Source: CAYNNP01 sp964398215
GTDB lineage: Bacteria > Planctomycetota > Planctomycetia > Pirellulales > Pirellulaceae
Length of the DNA stretch: 40,729 nt
Direction of reading: 5' to 3'
Assembly: GCA_964398215.1 (NCBI GenBank)
Contig: CAYNNP010000032.1
Location: forward strand, 1 to 40,729
The notes under the pieces are model-generated. The model was given only the letters and a program-made list of their open reading frames with translations. It searched no databases and was not told the DNA's origin. The number at the start of each line of letters is the position of its first letter. Position 1 is the stretch's first letter. The translations under genes and the position numbers were made by a program. Shown here piece by piece: positions 1 to 7,824 of this stretch.

Positions 1-1
1 C

Positions 2-115
2 ACGACATCCGATATCCACAAGCCGGTTGGTCGTAATAATCGTTACATCATTCACCCTGAAGAAACCTTGGCTGGCAACTTCTGGATGATGGTCCTGAAA
101 AAACGGAACTGCTAG
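2..115 (+). CDS. C-terminal end of an unidentified gene (possibly fhcA), cut by the window edge
   Basis: The frame starting at base 2 is open from the window edge to a TAG at 113-115 and gives 37 residues ending in a basic tail (MMVLKKRNC). It lies 118 bp upstream of fhcD on the same strand. In methylotrophic bacteria fhcA precedes fhcD in the formyltransferase/hydrolase cluster, so fhcA is a reasonable guess from position alone. I do not recognise the sequence itself, and the frame could also be fortuitous because only 114 bases are visible. Confidence 0.4.
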   Translation, partial: TTSDIHKPVGRNNRYIIHPEETLAGNFWMMVLKKRNC

Positions 116-233
116 TCCCCGTCTGTTGCAAACAGAATGCGGGAATTGCCCCGCAAATAGCGATAATTTCGTGAATTGGCCGGTTGGCTCGCCTATTGAC
201 GGCGACCCAAATGTGCGGGAAAGTCATTTCTCC

Positions 234-1151
234 ATGCAAAGCTCTGTAACCATTGACGATACGTTTGCCGAAGCATTTCCTATGGTAGCGACGCGGCTAG
301 TCATTACCGCGATCGATCAGGATCTTGCCTCAACCGCGGCGACCCAATTTTGTGGAAACGCGTCCAGTGTGATTGGCTGCGACGCGGAATGCGGTATCGA
401 ACGTGTCGTCAGCGAACAACACACTCCCGATGGCCGGCCTGGAATCTCTGTGCTTGCATTTGCTTTCAATAAGAAATCGTTGCAAGGTGCTGTGACTGCA
501 AGGATTGGTCAAAATGTTTTGACGTGCCCCACAACTGCTTGCTATTCCGGTTTGGACTGTGTCCTACCCAAAGATCGAATCAAGGTCGGCGCGCAGCTTC
601 GATACTTTGGTGATGGTTTTCAGTTTTCAAAAAAGCTTGGCGAGCGGCGTTACTGGCGCATCCCAGTCATGGATGGCGAATTCTTGTGCGAAGATGTCAC
701 CGGCACCGTGAAGGGTATCGGTGGTGGGAACTTGCTGATTTGCGGTTCAACACAGATCGAAACACTTACCGCAGCACGCGCCGCTGTTACAGCGATCGAT
801 GATGTAGCGGACGCGATCATGCCGTTTCCAGCTGGGATCGTTCGCAGCGGTTCAAAGGTTGGTTCCAGGTACCCGCAACTAAAAGCCAGTACGAATGACA
901 AATGGTGTCCAAGTTTGATGGGGCAAACGGACACACAGCTTCAAGAAAACGAGCGAGCGGTCTACGAAATTGTCATCGATGGGTTAAACGAACAGGCGGT
1001 TGCCGGCGCGATGAAAGCGGGCTTGGAAGCAGCAATCCAGGTACCGGGCGTTTTAAGAATCTCTGCGGGTAACTATGGCGGAAAGCTTGGACCGCACCAT
1101 TTTCATCTACATAAACTCGATACAGCTTTGGGTGAAAGCGAAAAACAATGA
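234..1151 (+). CDS. fhcD: formylmethanofuran:tetrahydromethanopterin N-formyltransferase (Ftr/FhcD)
   Basis: Transfers the formyl group between methanofuran (methylofuran in bacteria) and tetrahydromethanopterin. In bacteria it is subunit D of the cytoplasmic formyltransferase/hydrolase complex Fhc, in the H4MPT-linked route that oxidises formaldehyde to formate. The family signature is near the start (DDTFAEAFPM then ATRLVITA), followed by a Gly-rich GIGGGNLLICGST segment and a C-terminal GNYGGKLGPHHFHLH motif. The open frame extends upstream to 126, but those 36 residues do not look like the family. The ATG at 234 gives 305 residues, close to the usual length of about 300. The stop overlaps the start of the next gene by ATGA, so the two are probably translated together. 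Confidence 0.93.
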   Translation: MQSSVTIDDTFAEAFPMVATRLVITAIDQDLASTAATQFCGNASSVIGCDAECGIERVVSEQHTPDGRPGISVLAFAFNKKSLQGAVTARIGQNVLTCPTTACYSGLDCVLPKDRIKVGAQLRYFGDGFQFSKKLGERRYWRIPVMDGEFLCEDVTGTVKGIGGGNLLICGSTQIETLTAARAAVTAIDDVADAIMPFPAGIVRSGSKVGSRYPQLKASTNDKWCPSLMGQTDTQLQENERAVYEIVIDGLNEQAVAGAMKAGLEAAIQVPGVLRISAGNYGGKLGPHHFHLHKLDTALGESEKQ

Positions 1152-1798
1152 ACCCCAGCATTTACAAAAAATCGGGTGTCTACGATTTCTTTATGAAGTC
1201 ACTGGGTTTCGAGAGTAGCATCGATCGATTCTTGAAACGGCTTACGGTTGAACTACCCGAGAACGCCAGGATCTTGGATGCTGGTTGCGGAACCGGACTT
1301 CTTGGACTGCATTTTTTAGAACGCTTTCCAACGGCGACACTGTGGTCAACCGATTTAGAATCGAACTTTCTAGATGCAACACTTACCAACGCCAAACGTC
1401 GCAATATCAATGAAGCGCGTATACGCGTTTTTCAATCCGACATCACTTCTCCGCGACAGGTGACTGACCGCGATGGTCAATCACAAACGTTGGCAGACGA
1501 GAGCTTTGACCTGATCTGCATTGGGGCGGTTGTTGGCTACGCAGCTGAAACTGCTGAAAGCGTTCGCGAGTTGTTAGCGCTGCTCAAACCCGGTGGAACC
1601 TTGATCAACTTGGAGATGAATGAATCGCCAACCGGTCGATTCGTTGCGCACCGTTACCAATACAACAACATTTCTATTGTCGAGATCGTTGATGCGATAG
1701 GCAAAGCTGGTTGCGAACATCGCATTCAAAAATTCGGGTTCGGGTGTTTGCCCGCCAAGTTAACCCGGGTCGCCGTGATCGCCACCAAACCAGCCTGA
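1148..1798 (+). CDS. class I SAM-dependent methyltransferase
   Basis: 216 residues with a Rossmann-type SAM-binding motif I (ILDAGCGTGLLGLHFL, about residues 41-56), an acidic residue after strand 2 (STDLESN) and the post-I segment FDLICIGAVV. The substrate cannot be read from the sequence. The start ATG overlaps the fhcD stop (ATGA), which suggests co-expression with the C1-transfer genes, so a role with H4MPT, methylofuran or a protein of that pathway is possible but only inferred. The last ten bases lie inside a 55-bp stretch duplicated across the assembly gap; the reading frame is complete before the gap. Confidence 0.85.
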   Translation: MNPSIYKKSGVYDFFMKSLGFESSIDRFLKRLTVELPENARILDAGCGTGLLGLHFLERFPTATLWSTDLESNFLDATLTNAKRRNINEARIRVFQSDITSPRQVTDRDGQSQTLADESFDLICIGAVVGYAAETAESVRELLALLKPGGTLINLEMNESPTGRFVAHRYQYNNISIVEIVDAIGKAGCEHRIQKFGFGCLPAKLTRVAVIATKPA

Positions 1799-1843
1799 GC
1801 ACCATTGTCGTTGTTCACGGCGTAGCGATGATCATCAGGAGTT
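1789..1843 (+). repeat. left copy of a 55-bp exact duplication next to the N gap
   Basis: The 55 bases ending at the first N are identical to the 55 bases that follow the last N (1944-1998). The copy includes the last codons and stop of the methyltransferase gene. Exact identity, contact with the gap on both sides and a length equal to a common assembler k-mer all point to an unmerged contig overlap, not to a biological repeat. Confidence 0.95.
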
Positions 1844-1943
1844 NNNNNNNNNNNNNNNNNNNNNNNNNNNNNNNNNNNNNNNNNNNNNNNNNNNNNNNNN
1901 NNNNNNNNNNNNNNNNNNNNNNNNNNNNNNNNNNNNNNNNNNN
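1844..1943. other. assembly gap of exactly 100 N
   Basis: One hundred N separate two contig ends that carry the same 55-bp sequence. A round 100-N spacer is the usual placeholder for a gap of unknown size. Because the ends overlap, the true sequence probably has no gap here: removing the N run and one copy leaves about 88 bp between the methyltransferase and the convergent queD-like gene. No gene needs to be missing. Confidence 0.98.
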
Positions 1944-1998
1944 ACCAGCCTGAGCACCATTGTCGTTGTTCACGGCGTAGCGATGATCATCAGGAGTT
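1944..1998 (+). repeat. right copy of the 55-bp exact duplication next to the N gap
   Basis: Identical over 55 bases to 1789-1843. It begins directly after the N run and then continues into unique sequence towards the queD-like gene. Confidence 0.95.
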
Positions 1999-2041
1999 CT
2001 GCCAACAGTTTGCAATGGTGACATGAGCCGCGGAAACTGAT

Positions 2042-2500
2042 CTAGCTCACTGGGCTGAACCCTGGTGGCAGCACATCAAGTGTGACTTCGGCATACGTCT
2101 CTTGGCTTTCCCAAAGGCGCACTTTCCACGCGGTCGCGCGAGTTCCTTCCAGCATGATTGGGCAAGCTTCGTCCAGCAGATACTTTGCCATGTTCTCGGC
2201 TGTTGGGTTGCTGGGCAATTCAAAAATGCGATGCGGTTTGGACGAGCGGATCGCCGCCAAACCGTTCTCGTCCTTTTCCCACAACACAAAGGCGTGATCC
2301 CAGTTTTCGTCAATCCAAGTCTTGCAGCGAGTCTTCAGTAACTTGAAATCCAGAATCCGCCCGATCTCGTCTTGCTTGTCTCCCGTCACATAAATTTCGG
2401 CCAAGTAATTATGTCCGTGCAAATTCTGGCACTTGCCCTCGTGTCCAACCAGCCGGTGCCCAGCACAAAAGGCAAACCGACGCATGATGCTTAACGCCAC
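2042..2500 (-). CDS. queD: 6-carboxytetrahydropterin synthase (QueD/PTPS family)
   Basis: 152 residues of the 6-pyruvoyl-tetrahydropterin synthase fold. The signature CxxxHGH is present as Cys24 and His28-Gly-His30; with His15 (CAGHRL) the histidines form the zinc site and Cys24 is the catalytic base. The CxxxHGH spacing is that of QueD, which turns dihydroneopterin triphosphate into 6-carboxytetrahydropterin for queuosine and other 7-deazaguanines; the PTPS-III form has Glu in place of the Cys. A GTG start at 2500 with GGAG about eight bases upstream is used; an ATG at 2485 is the alternative. Proximity to H4MPT genes makes a folate- or methanopterin-related role conceivable, but the motif favours QueD. 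Confidence 0.88.
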   Translation of the reverse strand: MALSIMRRFAFCAGHRLVGHEGKCQNLHGHNYLAEIYVTGDKQDEIGRILDFKLLKTRCKTWIDENWDHAFVLWEKDENGLAAIRSSKPHRIFELPSNPTAENMAKYLLDEACPIMLEGTRATAWKVRLWESQETYAEVTLDVLPPGFSPVS

Positions 2501-2680
2501 TCGGGGAACTCCATGATCTCGCGTAAAAATTCAATTCAGACTGTTTCTATTATAGGCGGGTACAAGGGGCGGACCGCAATGCCTTGCAGATCATTGATTT
2601 TGCTCAGGATACTCACATCCTGAAAAATTCCTGGTAATCTGATTGCAATCCAAACCCGAACGTCAATGAGAATACGCATC

Positions 2681-3628
2681 ATGTCCAACCGCCGAGACTT
2701 TCTGCTTGCCGCCGGCGTGACGAGTGCAGCCTGTTCGTTGCGCCCCACCACAGCAGGCTCCCACGAACCAACGACCCCAAAAATGCCCGTTCGATTTTGC
2801 CTGAATACGAGTACCATTCGCGGCCAAAAGCTGCCGATTGATCAACAAGTCGCTGTGGCTGCTAAGGCCGGATACGATGGTATCGAGCCGTGGATTCGCG
2901 ATATCGAAAACTATGTCAAAGATGGCAACAGTCTGAAAGATTTGGGCAAGCAGATTGCCGACGCCGGGCTTGTCGTCGAAAGTGCGATCGGTTTTGCAAA
3001 TTGGATCACGAACGATGATGCTCAGCGCAAGAAAGGCTTGGAGCAGGCAAAGCGTGACATGGAATTGGTTTCCGCGATCGGTGGCAAGCTGATAGCAGCG
3101 CCGCCAATCGGAGCCCATAAATCTGATCACGAATCGCCATCATTGCCGGTGATCGCCGATCGCTATCGGGAACTTTTGAAAGTCGGTGATCAAACGGGAG
3201 TCGTTCCCCAACTAGAACTCTGGGGTTTTTCGAAAACGCTCAGTAAACTCTCGGAAGTCGCCTATGTCGCTACGGCGGCCGAGCACCCAAGTGCGTGTGT
3301 GCTGCCCGATTTTTATCACATTTACAAAGGCGGAAATGACTTTTCAGGGCTCGCTATGATCGAAGCGTCGCGAATGCACTGTTTCCACATGAACGATTAT
3401 CCCGGCGAGCCATCGATCGACAAAATCGCCGACAAGGATCGTGTGTTTCCCGGCGATGGAGTTTGTCCATTGCCGAAGCTGATTCGAATGCTGGTGGACC
3501 ACGGATTCGCTGGCGCGTTTTCGCTTGAGCTTTTCAATCCAGACTACTGGCAGCGCGATGCTGCCGAAGTTTGCAAAGAAGGTTTGGAGAAATCCAAGCG
3601 AGTCGTCGAGGCTGCGATGCAGTTGTAG
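2681..3628 (+). CDS. Tat-exported sugar phosphate isomerase/epimerase-like TIM-barrel protein
   Basis: About 315 residues. The N terminus carries a twin-arginine signal (NRRDFLLAAG followed by a small-residue stretch), so the mature protein is predicted to act outside the cytoplasmic membrane. The rest fits the xylose isomerase-like AP endonuclease/isomerase TIM barrel: AGYDGIEPW early, QLELWGF in the middle, a metal-site-like CFHMNDYPG and the closing GAFSLELFNPDYW. An ATG at 2666 is in frame, but the one at 2681 begins directly with the Tat motif and is preferred. The substrate is unknown; such proteins are abundant in planctomycetes with sugar oxidoreductases. It stands alone, convergent with the following glycosyltransferase. 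Confidence 0.85.
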   Translation: MSNRRDFLLAAGVTSAACSLRPTTAGSHEPTTPKMPVRFCLNTSTIRGQKLPIDQQVAVAAKAGYDGIEPWIRDIENYVKDGNSLKDLGKQIADAGLVVESAIGFANWITNDDAQRKKGLEQAKRDMELVSAIGGKLIAAPPIGAHKSDHESPSLPVIADRYRELLKVGDQTGVVPQLELWGFSKTLSKLSEVAYVATAAEHPSACVLPDFYHIYKGGNDFSGLAMIEASRMHCFHMNDYPGEPSIDKIADKDRVFPGDGVCPLPKLIRMLVDHGFAGAFSLELFNPDYWQRDAAEVCKEGLEKSKRVVEAAMQL

Positions 3629-3664
3629 TTTTTACTGAGAGCTTTAAACGGCCACATGATCTTG

Positions 3665-3704
3665 TTGCCGGAGCGGCGTCGCTGCGCTCCTTGATCCGGC
3701 CTAC
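3665..3704. repeat. dispersed intergenic hairpin repeat, family A, copy 1
   Basis: Forty bases between two convergent genes. The ends are complementary (GCCGGA near the left, TCCGGC near the right) and inner segments GGAGCG and CGCTCC also pair, so the transcript can fold on either strand. It is followed by TTTTT at 3705-3709 and may help terminate the isomerase-like gene. The reverse complement recurs at 5928-5965 with only a few differences. Confidence 0.8.
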
Positions 3705-3726
3705 TTTTTGCTGCCAGCTGAACGAA

Positions 3727-4623
3727 TCAGTTTACGTCCATGCCCCAGCTTTTGACTTGGCGTTTCCAGTCTTGTAACAACGCACCACACAGAAACATTG
3801 CGTTCTTGGCATAGCGAGGTATCAAGCGTTTTGGATCGGACATCATGCGATAGGCCCATTCGAGGCCCGTCTTTTGGAAGAACACTGGTGCTCGTTTGGC
3901 GGTACCGGCGATGAAATCAAACGAGGCTCCGAGTTGAATGCTGACGGGCACTCCTAGTCGTTTGTAGTGCTCGTGAATCCAACGCTCACCCTTTGGTTGT
4001 CCAAATGCGACCAGCAACAAGTCCGTCCCTGCGGCTTGGATGCGTTGATCCTGGGCCAATTGTTCTTGCGGCGTTAGCTCGCGGAACGGCGGTGATTCAA
4101 CACCAGCGATTTGTAGACCCGGATACAGTTCTACCAGTCGATCAGCACAAAGCTGCCCTACGCCAGGCATGCCGCCTAAGAAGTAGATGCGGTAGCCTTT
4201 CTGGCTAGCTCTTTCTGCCAAGTTGTAGATCATCTCGCTGCCAGCAACTCGCTCAGGCAATCGAGTCTTTGAACACTTTGTGCGCCAGACGATTGGTTGG
4301 CCATCAGCCAAAATCAAATCCGCGTCCTTGGTGATCGTAGGCATGTCATCAAGCTGCGCGTTCAGCATTGCATAGTTCAAGTTAGCTGTGATCACGTACG
4401 CAGGCACACGTCTCAGGATCAGCATTTCGATTCGGTTGACGGCTTGCTCCAAAGTCACGCAGTCAAATGGCATGCCCCAAACATCCGCACGCTCCAGAGC
4501 AGGAAGTTCTGGTGCCACGACGGGAGCAGTTGGATTGCTGGGATTTGTCCACCCAACGACCGGTGCTTCGGTGGGAGAATCAAAAGATGAATTGTCAGTT
4601 GATGTAAAATGAGGCGTTGCCAT
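3727..4623 (-). CDS. WecB/TagA/CpsF family glycosyltransferase
   Basis: 298 residues. Family hallmarks are ITANLNYAMLN, the aspartate-rich ADLILADGQPIVW, GYRIYFLGGMPGV and LLLVAFGQPKGERWI, then the usual C-terminal AYRMMSDPKRLIPRY. Members (WecG, TagA) transfer N-acetylmannosamine or related sugars to lipid-linked acceptors during cell-surface polysaccharide or teichoic acid synthesis, on the cytoplasmic face of the membrane. The first 45 residues are Pro/Thr/Ser rich and not part of the conserved domain. A TTG three codons upstream (4632) is the longest start; the ATG at 4623 is preferred. It is divergent from the sulfatase-like gene with 147 bp between them; acceptor and sugar are not determinable here. 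Confidence 0.9.
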   Translation of the reverse strand: MATPHFTSTDNSSFDSPTEAPVVGWTNPSNPTAPVVAPELPALERADVWGMPFDCVTLEQAVNRIEMLILRRVPAYVITANLNYAMLNAQLDDMPTITKDADLILADGQPIVWRTKCSKTRLPERVAGSEMIYNLAERASQKGYRIYFLGGMPGVGQLCADRLVELYPGLQIAGVESPPFRELTPQEQLAQDQRIQAAGTDLLLVAFGQPKGERWIHEHYKRLGVPVSIQLGASFDFIAGTAKRAPVFFQKTGLEWAYRMMSDPKRLIPRYAKNAMFLCGALLQDWKRQVKSWGMDVN

Positions 4624-4770
4624 GAAACCCAAACCACTAAAAAGACTGAGAAAGAAAGCTGCGTTGGAACCCTAGGTTGTTGCTATGTGCGTTGTTTCAA
4701 GAACAATTCAATGCCATGATGTCAGCGACTTGAAGTTTTACTTGAGTAACGAATTTTCCGATTGCAACGA

Positions 4771-5922
4771 ATGCACTTACGATGGACCCCGACTTTGGAC
4801 AACAAAAAGCTAGTCATTCTGACCCTTGAAGGCTTAGCCACCAGTGCGCTAGGTTGCTACGGTTCGTCATGGAACCACACGCCAAACATCGATTCGGTTG
4901 CTGCGGGCGGTTACGTTTGGGATCGCTGGATCTCGCCGACAGGTGACTCACTGGACTTGTTAAAACGAGTGCTGGTAGATCGAAAAGCGTTGGCCGAGTT
5001 TACTGACAATGGATTGACGGAATTGGTTACCGATGATTCGCGTGTGACTCAGTGGAATATCGACCAAGCCTTTGATCAAGTCACTTTGGTCGATCCTGCT
5101 CCCGTAGAGACAGCGGCAGAAGAGTTTGAGGATACGGCTTTCGCTCGATTGATCGCAGCGACGCTTGAGCGAGTCGAAAACGAACCCGATGTGTTATGGA
5201 TACACAGTCGATTTTTGTCGAAATGCTGGGACGCCCCGCGACTGCCGCTCGCGCATGAATACCCAACAGAAAGCGACGAACCAATCGAAAATGAATACTT
5301 GCTTAGTGCTCTAGAACCCACCGCGGAATCAGATGCGCCACCGATCGTATTTCCACAAACCAAGCCGCCCGAGTTCCAACTCGATCAGTATGCTCATCCT
5401 GACCTAGTGACGTCTTGGATGAGCACTTATGGATGCCAAGTTCGACTGGTTGACATGCTGGTTGGATTGTTACTTGAAGAACTAGGTTCGTCCTTCGGTG
5501 ACTTTGAATTCGTTCTTACCGGGACCAGCGGTTTCGGCTTTGGCCAGAACGGATGGGTTGGACATTCAGCCGGACCACTGCGCAGTTGTCACATTCGACT
5601 ACCAATGATTCTCAGTAGTGGTGGGCCGCTGCGCGTGGGGCATGTCACAGCTGCCGACTCGCTAGCGAATGTGATTCAACAACGTGTACTTTCGAAAGGC
5701 GATGTCGTTTCACCTGAAGCATGGGTCGAACTTTGCGATGACTATTCACCACGAGTGGAAACACGAACCAACCGCTGCCGCGCGATCACTTCTCCCAAGT
5801 GGTTCTTGGTCAAGGAGAATGATTCACTGGAATGCCTGTTCTTAAAACCAGATGACGTCAACGATACGAACGACGTCAGTCGACTGCGTCCCGATATCGC
5901 CGAACAGCTGCTAGCTAAGTAG
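4771..5922 (+). CDS. sulfatase/alkaline phosphatase-fold protein lacking the catalytic residues
   Basis: 383 residues laid out like a sulfatase: an opening strand LVILTLEGLATSALGCYG, then a TPNID motif, and late in the protein FVLTGTSGFGFGQNGWVGHS followed by IRLPMIL. In active sulfatases the first segment carries metal-binding Asp residues, the CxPSR formylglycine site follows TPN.D, and the late segment reads TSD(N/H)G. Here the Asp positions are Glu/Gly, the expected CxPSR place reads SPTGDS, and the late Asp is Gly-Thr-Ser. No signal peptide is visible. I infer a pseudoenzyme with a structural or regulatory role. The ATG at 4771 is chosen over an upstream TTG at 4762. Its divergent neighbour is a surface-polysaccharide glycosyltransferase, which hints at a glycan-related job. 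Confidence 0.7.
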   Translation: MHLRWTPTLDNKKLVILTLEGLATSALGCYGSSWNHTPNIDSVAAGGYVWDRWISPTGDSLDLLKRVLVDRKALAEFTDNGLTELVTDDSRVTQWNIDQAFDQVTLVDPAPVETAAEEFEDTAFARLIAATLERVENEPDVLWIHSRFLSKCWDAPRLPLAHEYPTESDEPIENEYLLSALEPTAESDAPPIVFPQTKPPEFQLDQYAHPDLVTSWMSTYGCQVRLVDMLVGLLLEELGSSFGDFEFVLTGTSGFGFGQNGWVGHSAGPLRSCHIRLPMILSSGGPLRVGHVTAADSLANVIQQRVLSKGDVVSPEAWVELCDDYSPRVETRTNRCRAITSPKWFLVKENDSLECLFLKPDDVNDTNDVSRLRPDIAEQLLAK

Positions 5923-5927
5923 CCAAA

Positions 5928-5965
5928 TAGGCCGGATCAAGGAGCGAGTGACGCCGCTCTGGCAA
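5928..5965. repeat. dispersed intergenic hairpin repeat, family A, copy 2
   Basis: Starts six bases after the stop of the sulfatase-like gene. It matches the reverse complement of 3665-3704 apart from a short change in the loop and one substitution in the right arm. Two copies in opposite orientation flank the wecB-like/sulfatase-like pair. Confidence 0.8.
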
Positions 5966-6109
5966 GACACCACAATACTGTTGGACATTACAAATCACGG
6001 CGCCACCCACCAAAATCCAGCGGCAAAAAACGGTTATTCATTTTTCCCTAAGACGTTGGGAACGCTGGATTTCGGGCGATTGGTGAGTTTTTGGGTGATT
6101 GTGGCCGTT

Positions 6110-6137
6110 ATTTATGACAACAGTAGTTGTCAAAAAT
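6110..6137. promoter_or_regulatory. candidate SufR operator (28-bp inverted repeat)
   Basis: Two 12-base arms, ATTTATGACAAC and GTTGTCAAAAAT, separated by AGTA, are complementary except at one position. The core GACAACAGTAGTTGTC is a perfect inverted repeat. It ends 24 bp before the sufR start. Cyanobacterial SufR binds an inverted repeat containing CAAC and GTTG; the same half-sites are present here with a four-base instead of a six-base spacer. Autoregulation of the suf operon from this site is therefore likely, but it is inferred. I could not assign a convincing -35/-10 pair around it. Confidence 0.7.
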
Positions 6138-6161
6138 GCCTGGCACCGCAACAGTATAGGC

Positions 6162-6857
6162 ATGGCTACCGATCGTCCCAAGATTTCCGATTCGCATTCA
6201 ACCGAGCGCAATGACCTGCGTTTGATTGATCAGGAGGTCTTATTGGTTTTGCGCAGACACGATTCGATGAGTGTTGGCGACTTGACCAAGGCGTTGGGAG
6301 TCACAGCGACAGCGATTCGCCAGCGGATCGAGCGGCTTTTACAAACGGATCTGGTTCTGCGTGAAAAAGTTGTCAGTGGTCGAGGCCGTCCAACATTTCG
6401 CTATCGAATTTCCGATGACGGATTGCGGCAGACGAGCGCTGATACGACACGGCTTGCCGAAGCGATGTGGCAAGAGATCATTTCGGTTCCCGACAAAGAC
6501 CTGCGGCATCAGATGCTGCGATCTTTGGCCGCGCGTCTTGGTCAGCAGATGGCAGTCGACATGCGGCCGATTGGCGATTCACAAGAGTCGTCGTTCGAGG
6601 AGCGAATGCAACAGTTTTCGCAAAACCTCGCCGCGCGAAAAATGGATACTGCTGTCAAAAAACTGGGTGGATTGCCAGTACTGGATATCGGTACGTGCCC
6701 GTATCCTTCCCTCACGGGATTGTCGGACGATCGGGCAATGTGCCGCATGGAAGAACAGATGATCTCCGAGGCGCTTGGCCAAGACGTCAAGCTCAGTAGT
6801 TGCCGTTTGGATGGCGACGATTGTTGTCAGTTCTCGGCGGTCAACCAAACTAGTTAG
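6162..6857 (+). CDS. sufR: SufR-like Fe-S cluster-binding transcriptional regulator
   Basis: 231 residues. Residues about 20-87 form a winged helix-turn-helix (LTKALGVTATAIRQRIERL, then the wing GRGRPTFRYRISDDG). The C-terminal part holds cysteines at 179, 194, 214, 221 and 222 in the arrangement expected of a SufR-type cluster-binding domain (IGTCPYP, MCRMEE, SSCRLDG, CCQF). SufR represses the suf operon when its Fe-S cluster is intact and releases it under iron or oxidative stress. An in-frame ATG at 6099 would place the operator inside the gene; the ATG at 6162 is preferred. sufC follows after 49 bp. Confidence 0.88.
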   Translation: MATDRPKISDSHSTERNDLRLIDQEVLLVLRRHDSMSVGDLTKALGVTATAIRQRIERLLQTDLVLREKVVSGRGRPTFRYRISDDGLRQTSADTTRLAEAMWQEIISVPDKDLRHQMLRSLAARLGQQMAVDMRPIGDSQESSFEERMQQFSQNLAARKMDTAVKKLGGLPVLDIGTCPYPSLTGLSDDRAMCRMEEQMISEALGQDVKLSSCRLDGDDCCQFSAVNQTS

Positions 6858-6906
6858 CAACAATAAACATCATTTTCATATCACTCAGAAAGACGACTGA
6901 TTCTCA

Positions 6907-7722
6907 ATGTCACATGTTTTGAAAATTGAAGACCTGCAAGTATCGGTTGGTGATAAACCGATTTTGCGCGGTGTAAACTTAACTATCCGCCACGGCGAGA
7001 CCCATGCTTTGATGGGACCAAACGGTAGCGGCAAAAGTACTCTGGGCTTGGCCATCATGGGCCACCCTGGATACGAAGTCACCGGCGGAAAAATTTCGCT
7101 GGACGACGAAGACGTTTTGGAAATGGAGCCCGATGAGCGGGCTCGTGCGGGGATTTTCATGGCGTTCCAGCGTCCTGTCGCAATTCCCGGTGTAAAGATG
7201 GCCGACTTCTTGCGGCACGCTACAACCAACGTGCGTCGTCCTGAACGCAAGGAAGGCGAAGAGCTGATTCCGATGCGAGAGTTCCGAAAAGAACTGAAGG
7301 ACAAAATGGCTCACTTGCGAATGGATGTCGAATTCGCACGTCGTTACGTCAATGATGGATTCTCTGGAGGCGAAATGAAACGCGCCGAGATTCTTCAGCT
7401 GGCGATGCTGCAACCAAAGTTCGCCGTTTTGGATGAAACCGATTCGGGCTTGGATGCGGATGCTGTTCGTTTGGCCAGTGAATCGATCGCTGAAATTGGC
7501 CGCGAGAAAATGGGTCTGTTGATCATTACTCACCACGACAAATTGCTCGAGCACAACCCGCCCGAGTACACCCATGTGATGCTGGGTGGCCGGATTGTTG
7601 AAACCGGTGGCAAGGAGTTGGCGGATGAGCTGCACACCAGCGGCTATGACCGAATTCGCAAAGCCTATCCCGATGCGGAAGCAGCGAACCAAGAAATGTT
7701 GGCCGAAGAGGCTTTGGCTTAA
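6907..7722 (+). CDS. sufC: Fe-S cluster assembly ATPase SufC
   Basis: 271 residues, an ABC-type ATPase that works with SufB and SufD as the SufBC2D scaffold for Fe-S cluster assembly in the cytoplasm. Visible motifs: Walker A GPNGSGKST (37-45), Q-loop MAFQRP (85-90), ABC signature FSGGEMKRAEI (152-162), Walker B with catalytic Glu in FAVLDETDSGLD (172-183), and the H-loop ITHHD. Length is slightly above the usual 250 residues. It is the first structural gene after sufR and is followed by sufB. Confidence 0.97.
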   Translation: MSHVLKIEDLQVSVGDKPILRGVNLTIRHGETHALMGPNGSGKSTLGLAIMGHPGYEVTGGKISLDDEDVLEMEPDERARAGIFMAFQRPVAIPGVKMADFLRHATTNVRRPERKEGEELIPMREFRKELKDKMAHLRMDVEFARRYVNDGFSGGEMKRAEILQLAMLQPKFAVLDETDSGLDADAVRLASESIAEIGREKMGLLIITHHDKLLEHNPPEYTHVMLGGRIVETGGKELADELHTSGYDRIRKAYPDAEAANQEMLAEEALA

Positions 7723-7824
7723 TCGCTAGCGATGCACTGGTAATGAAACCTGAGCGGCGACGCGTTCACCGCTGGTTCCAATTAAGAACCGAACACAAAT
7801 CAACCTGAACCAATAGATAAGAAT

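Noticed and set aside
126..233. Upstream extension of the fhcD reading frame
   Set aside because: The 36 extra residues do not resemble the family and the ATG at 234 gives the normal length.
1789..1998. Biological direct repeat or mobile element target duplication at the gap
   Set aside because: Both copies touch the N run exactly and are 55 bp long, which fits an unmerged contig overlap.
6979..7692. Long minus-strand frame opposite sufC
   Set aside because: It lies entirely inside sufC, whose motifs are unambiguous.
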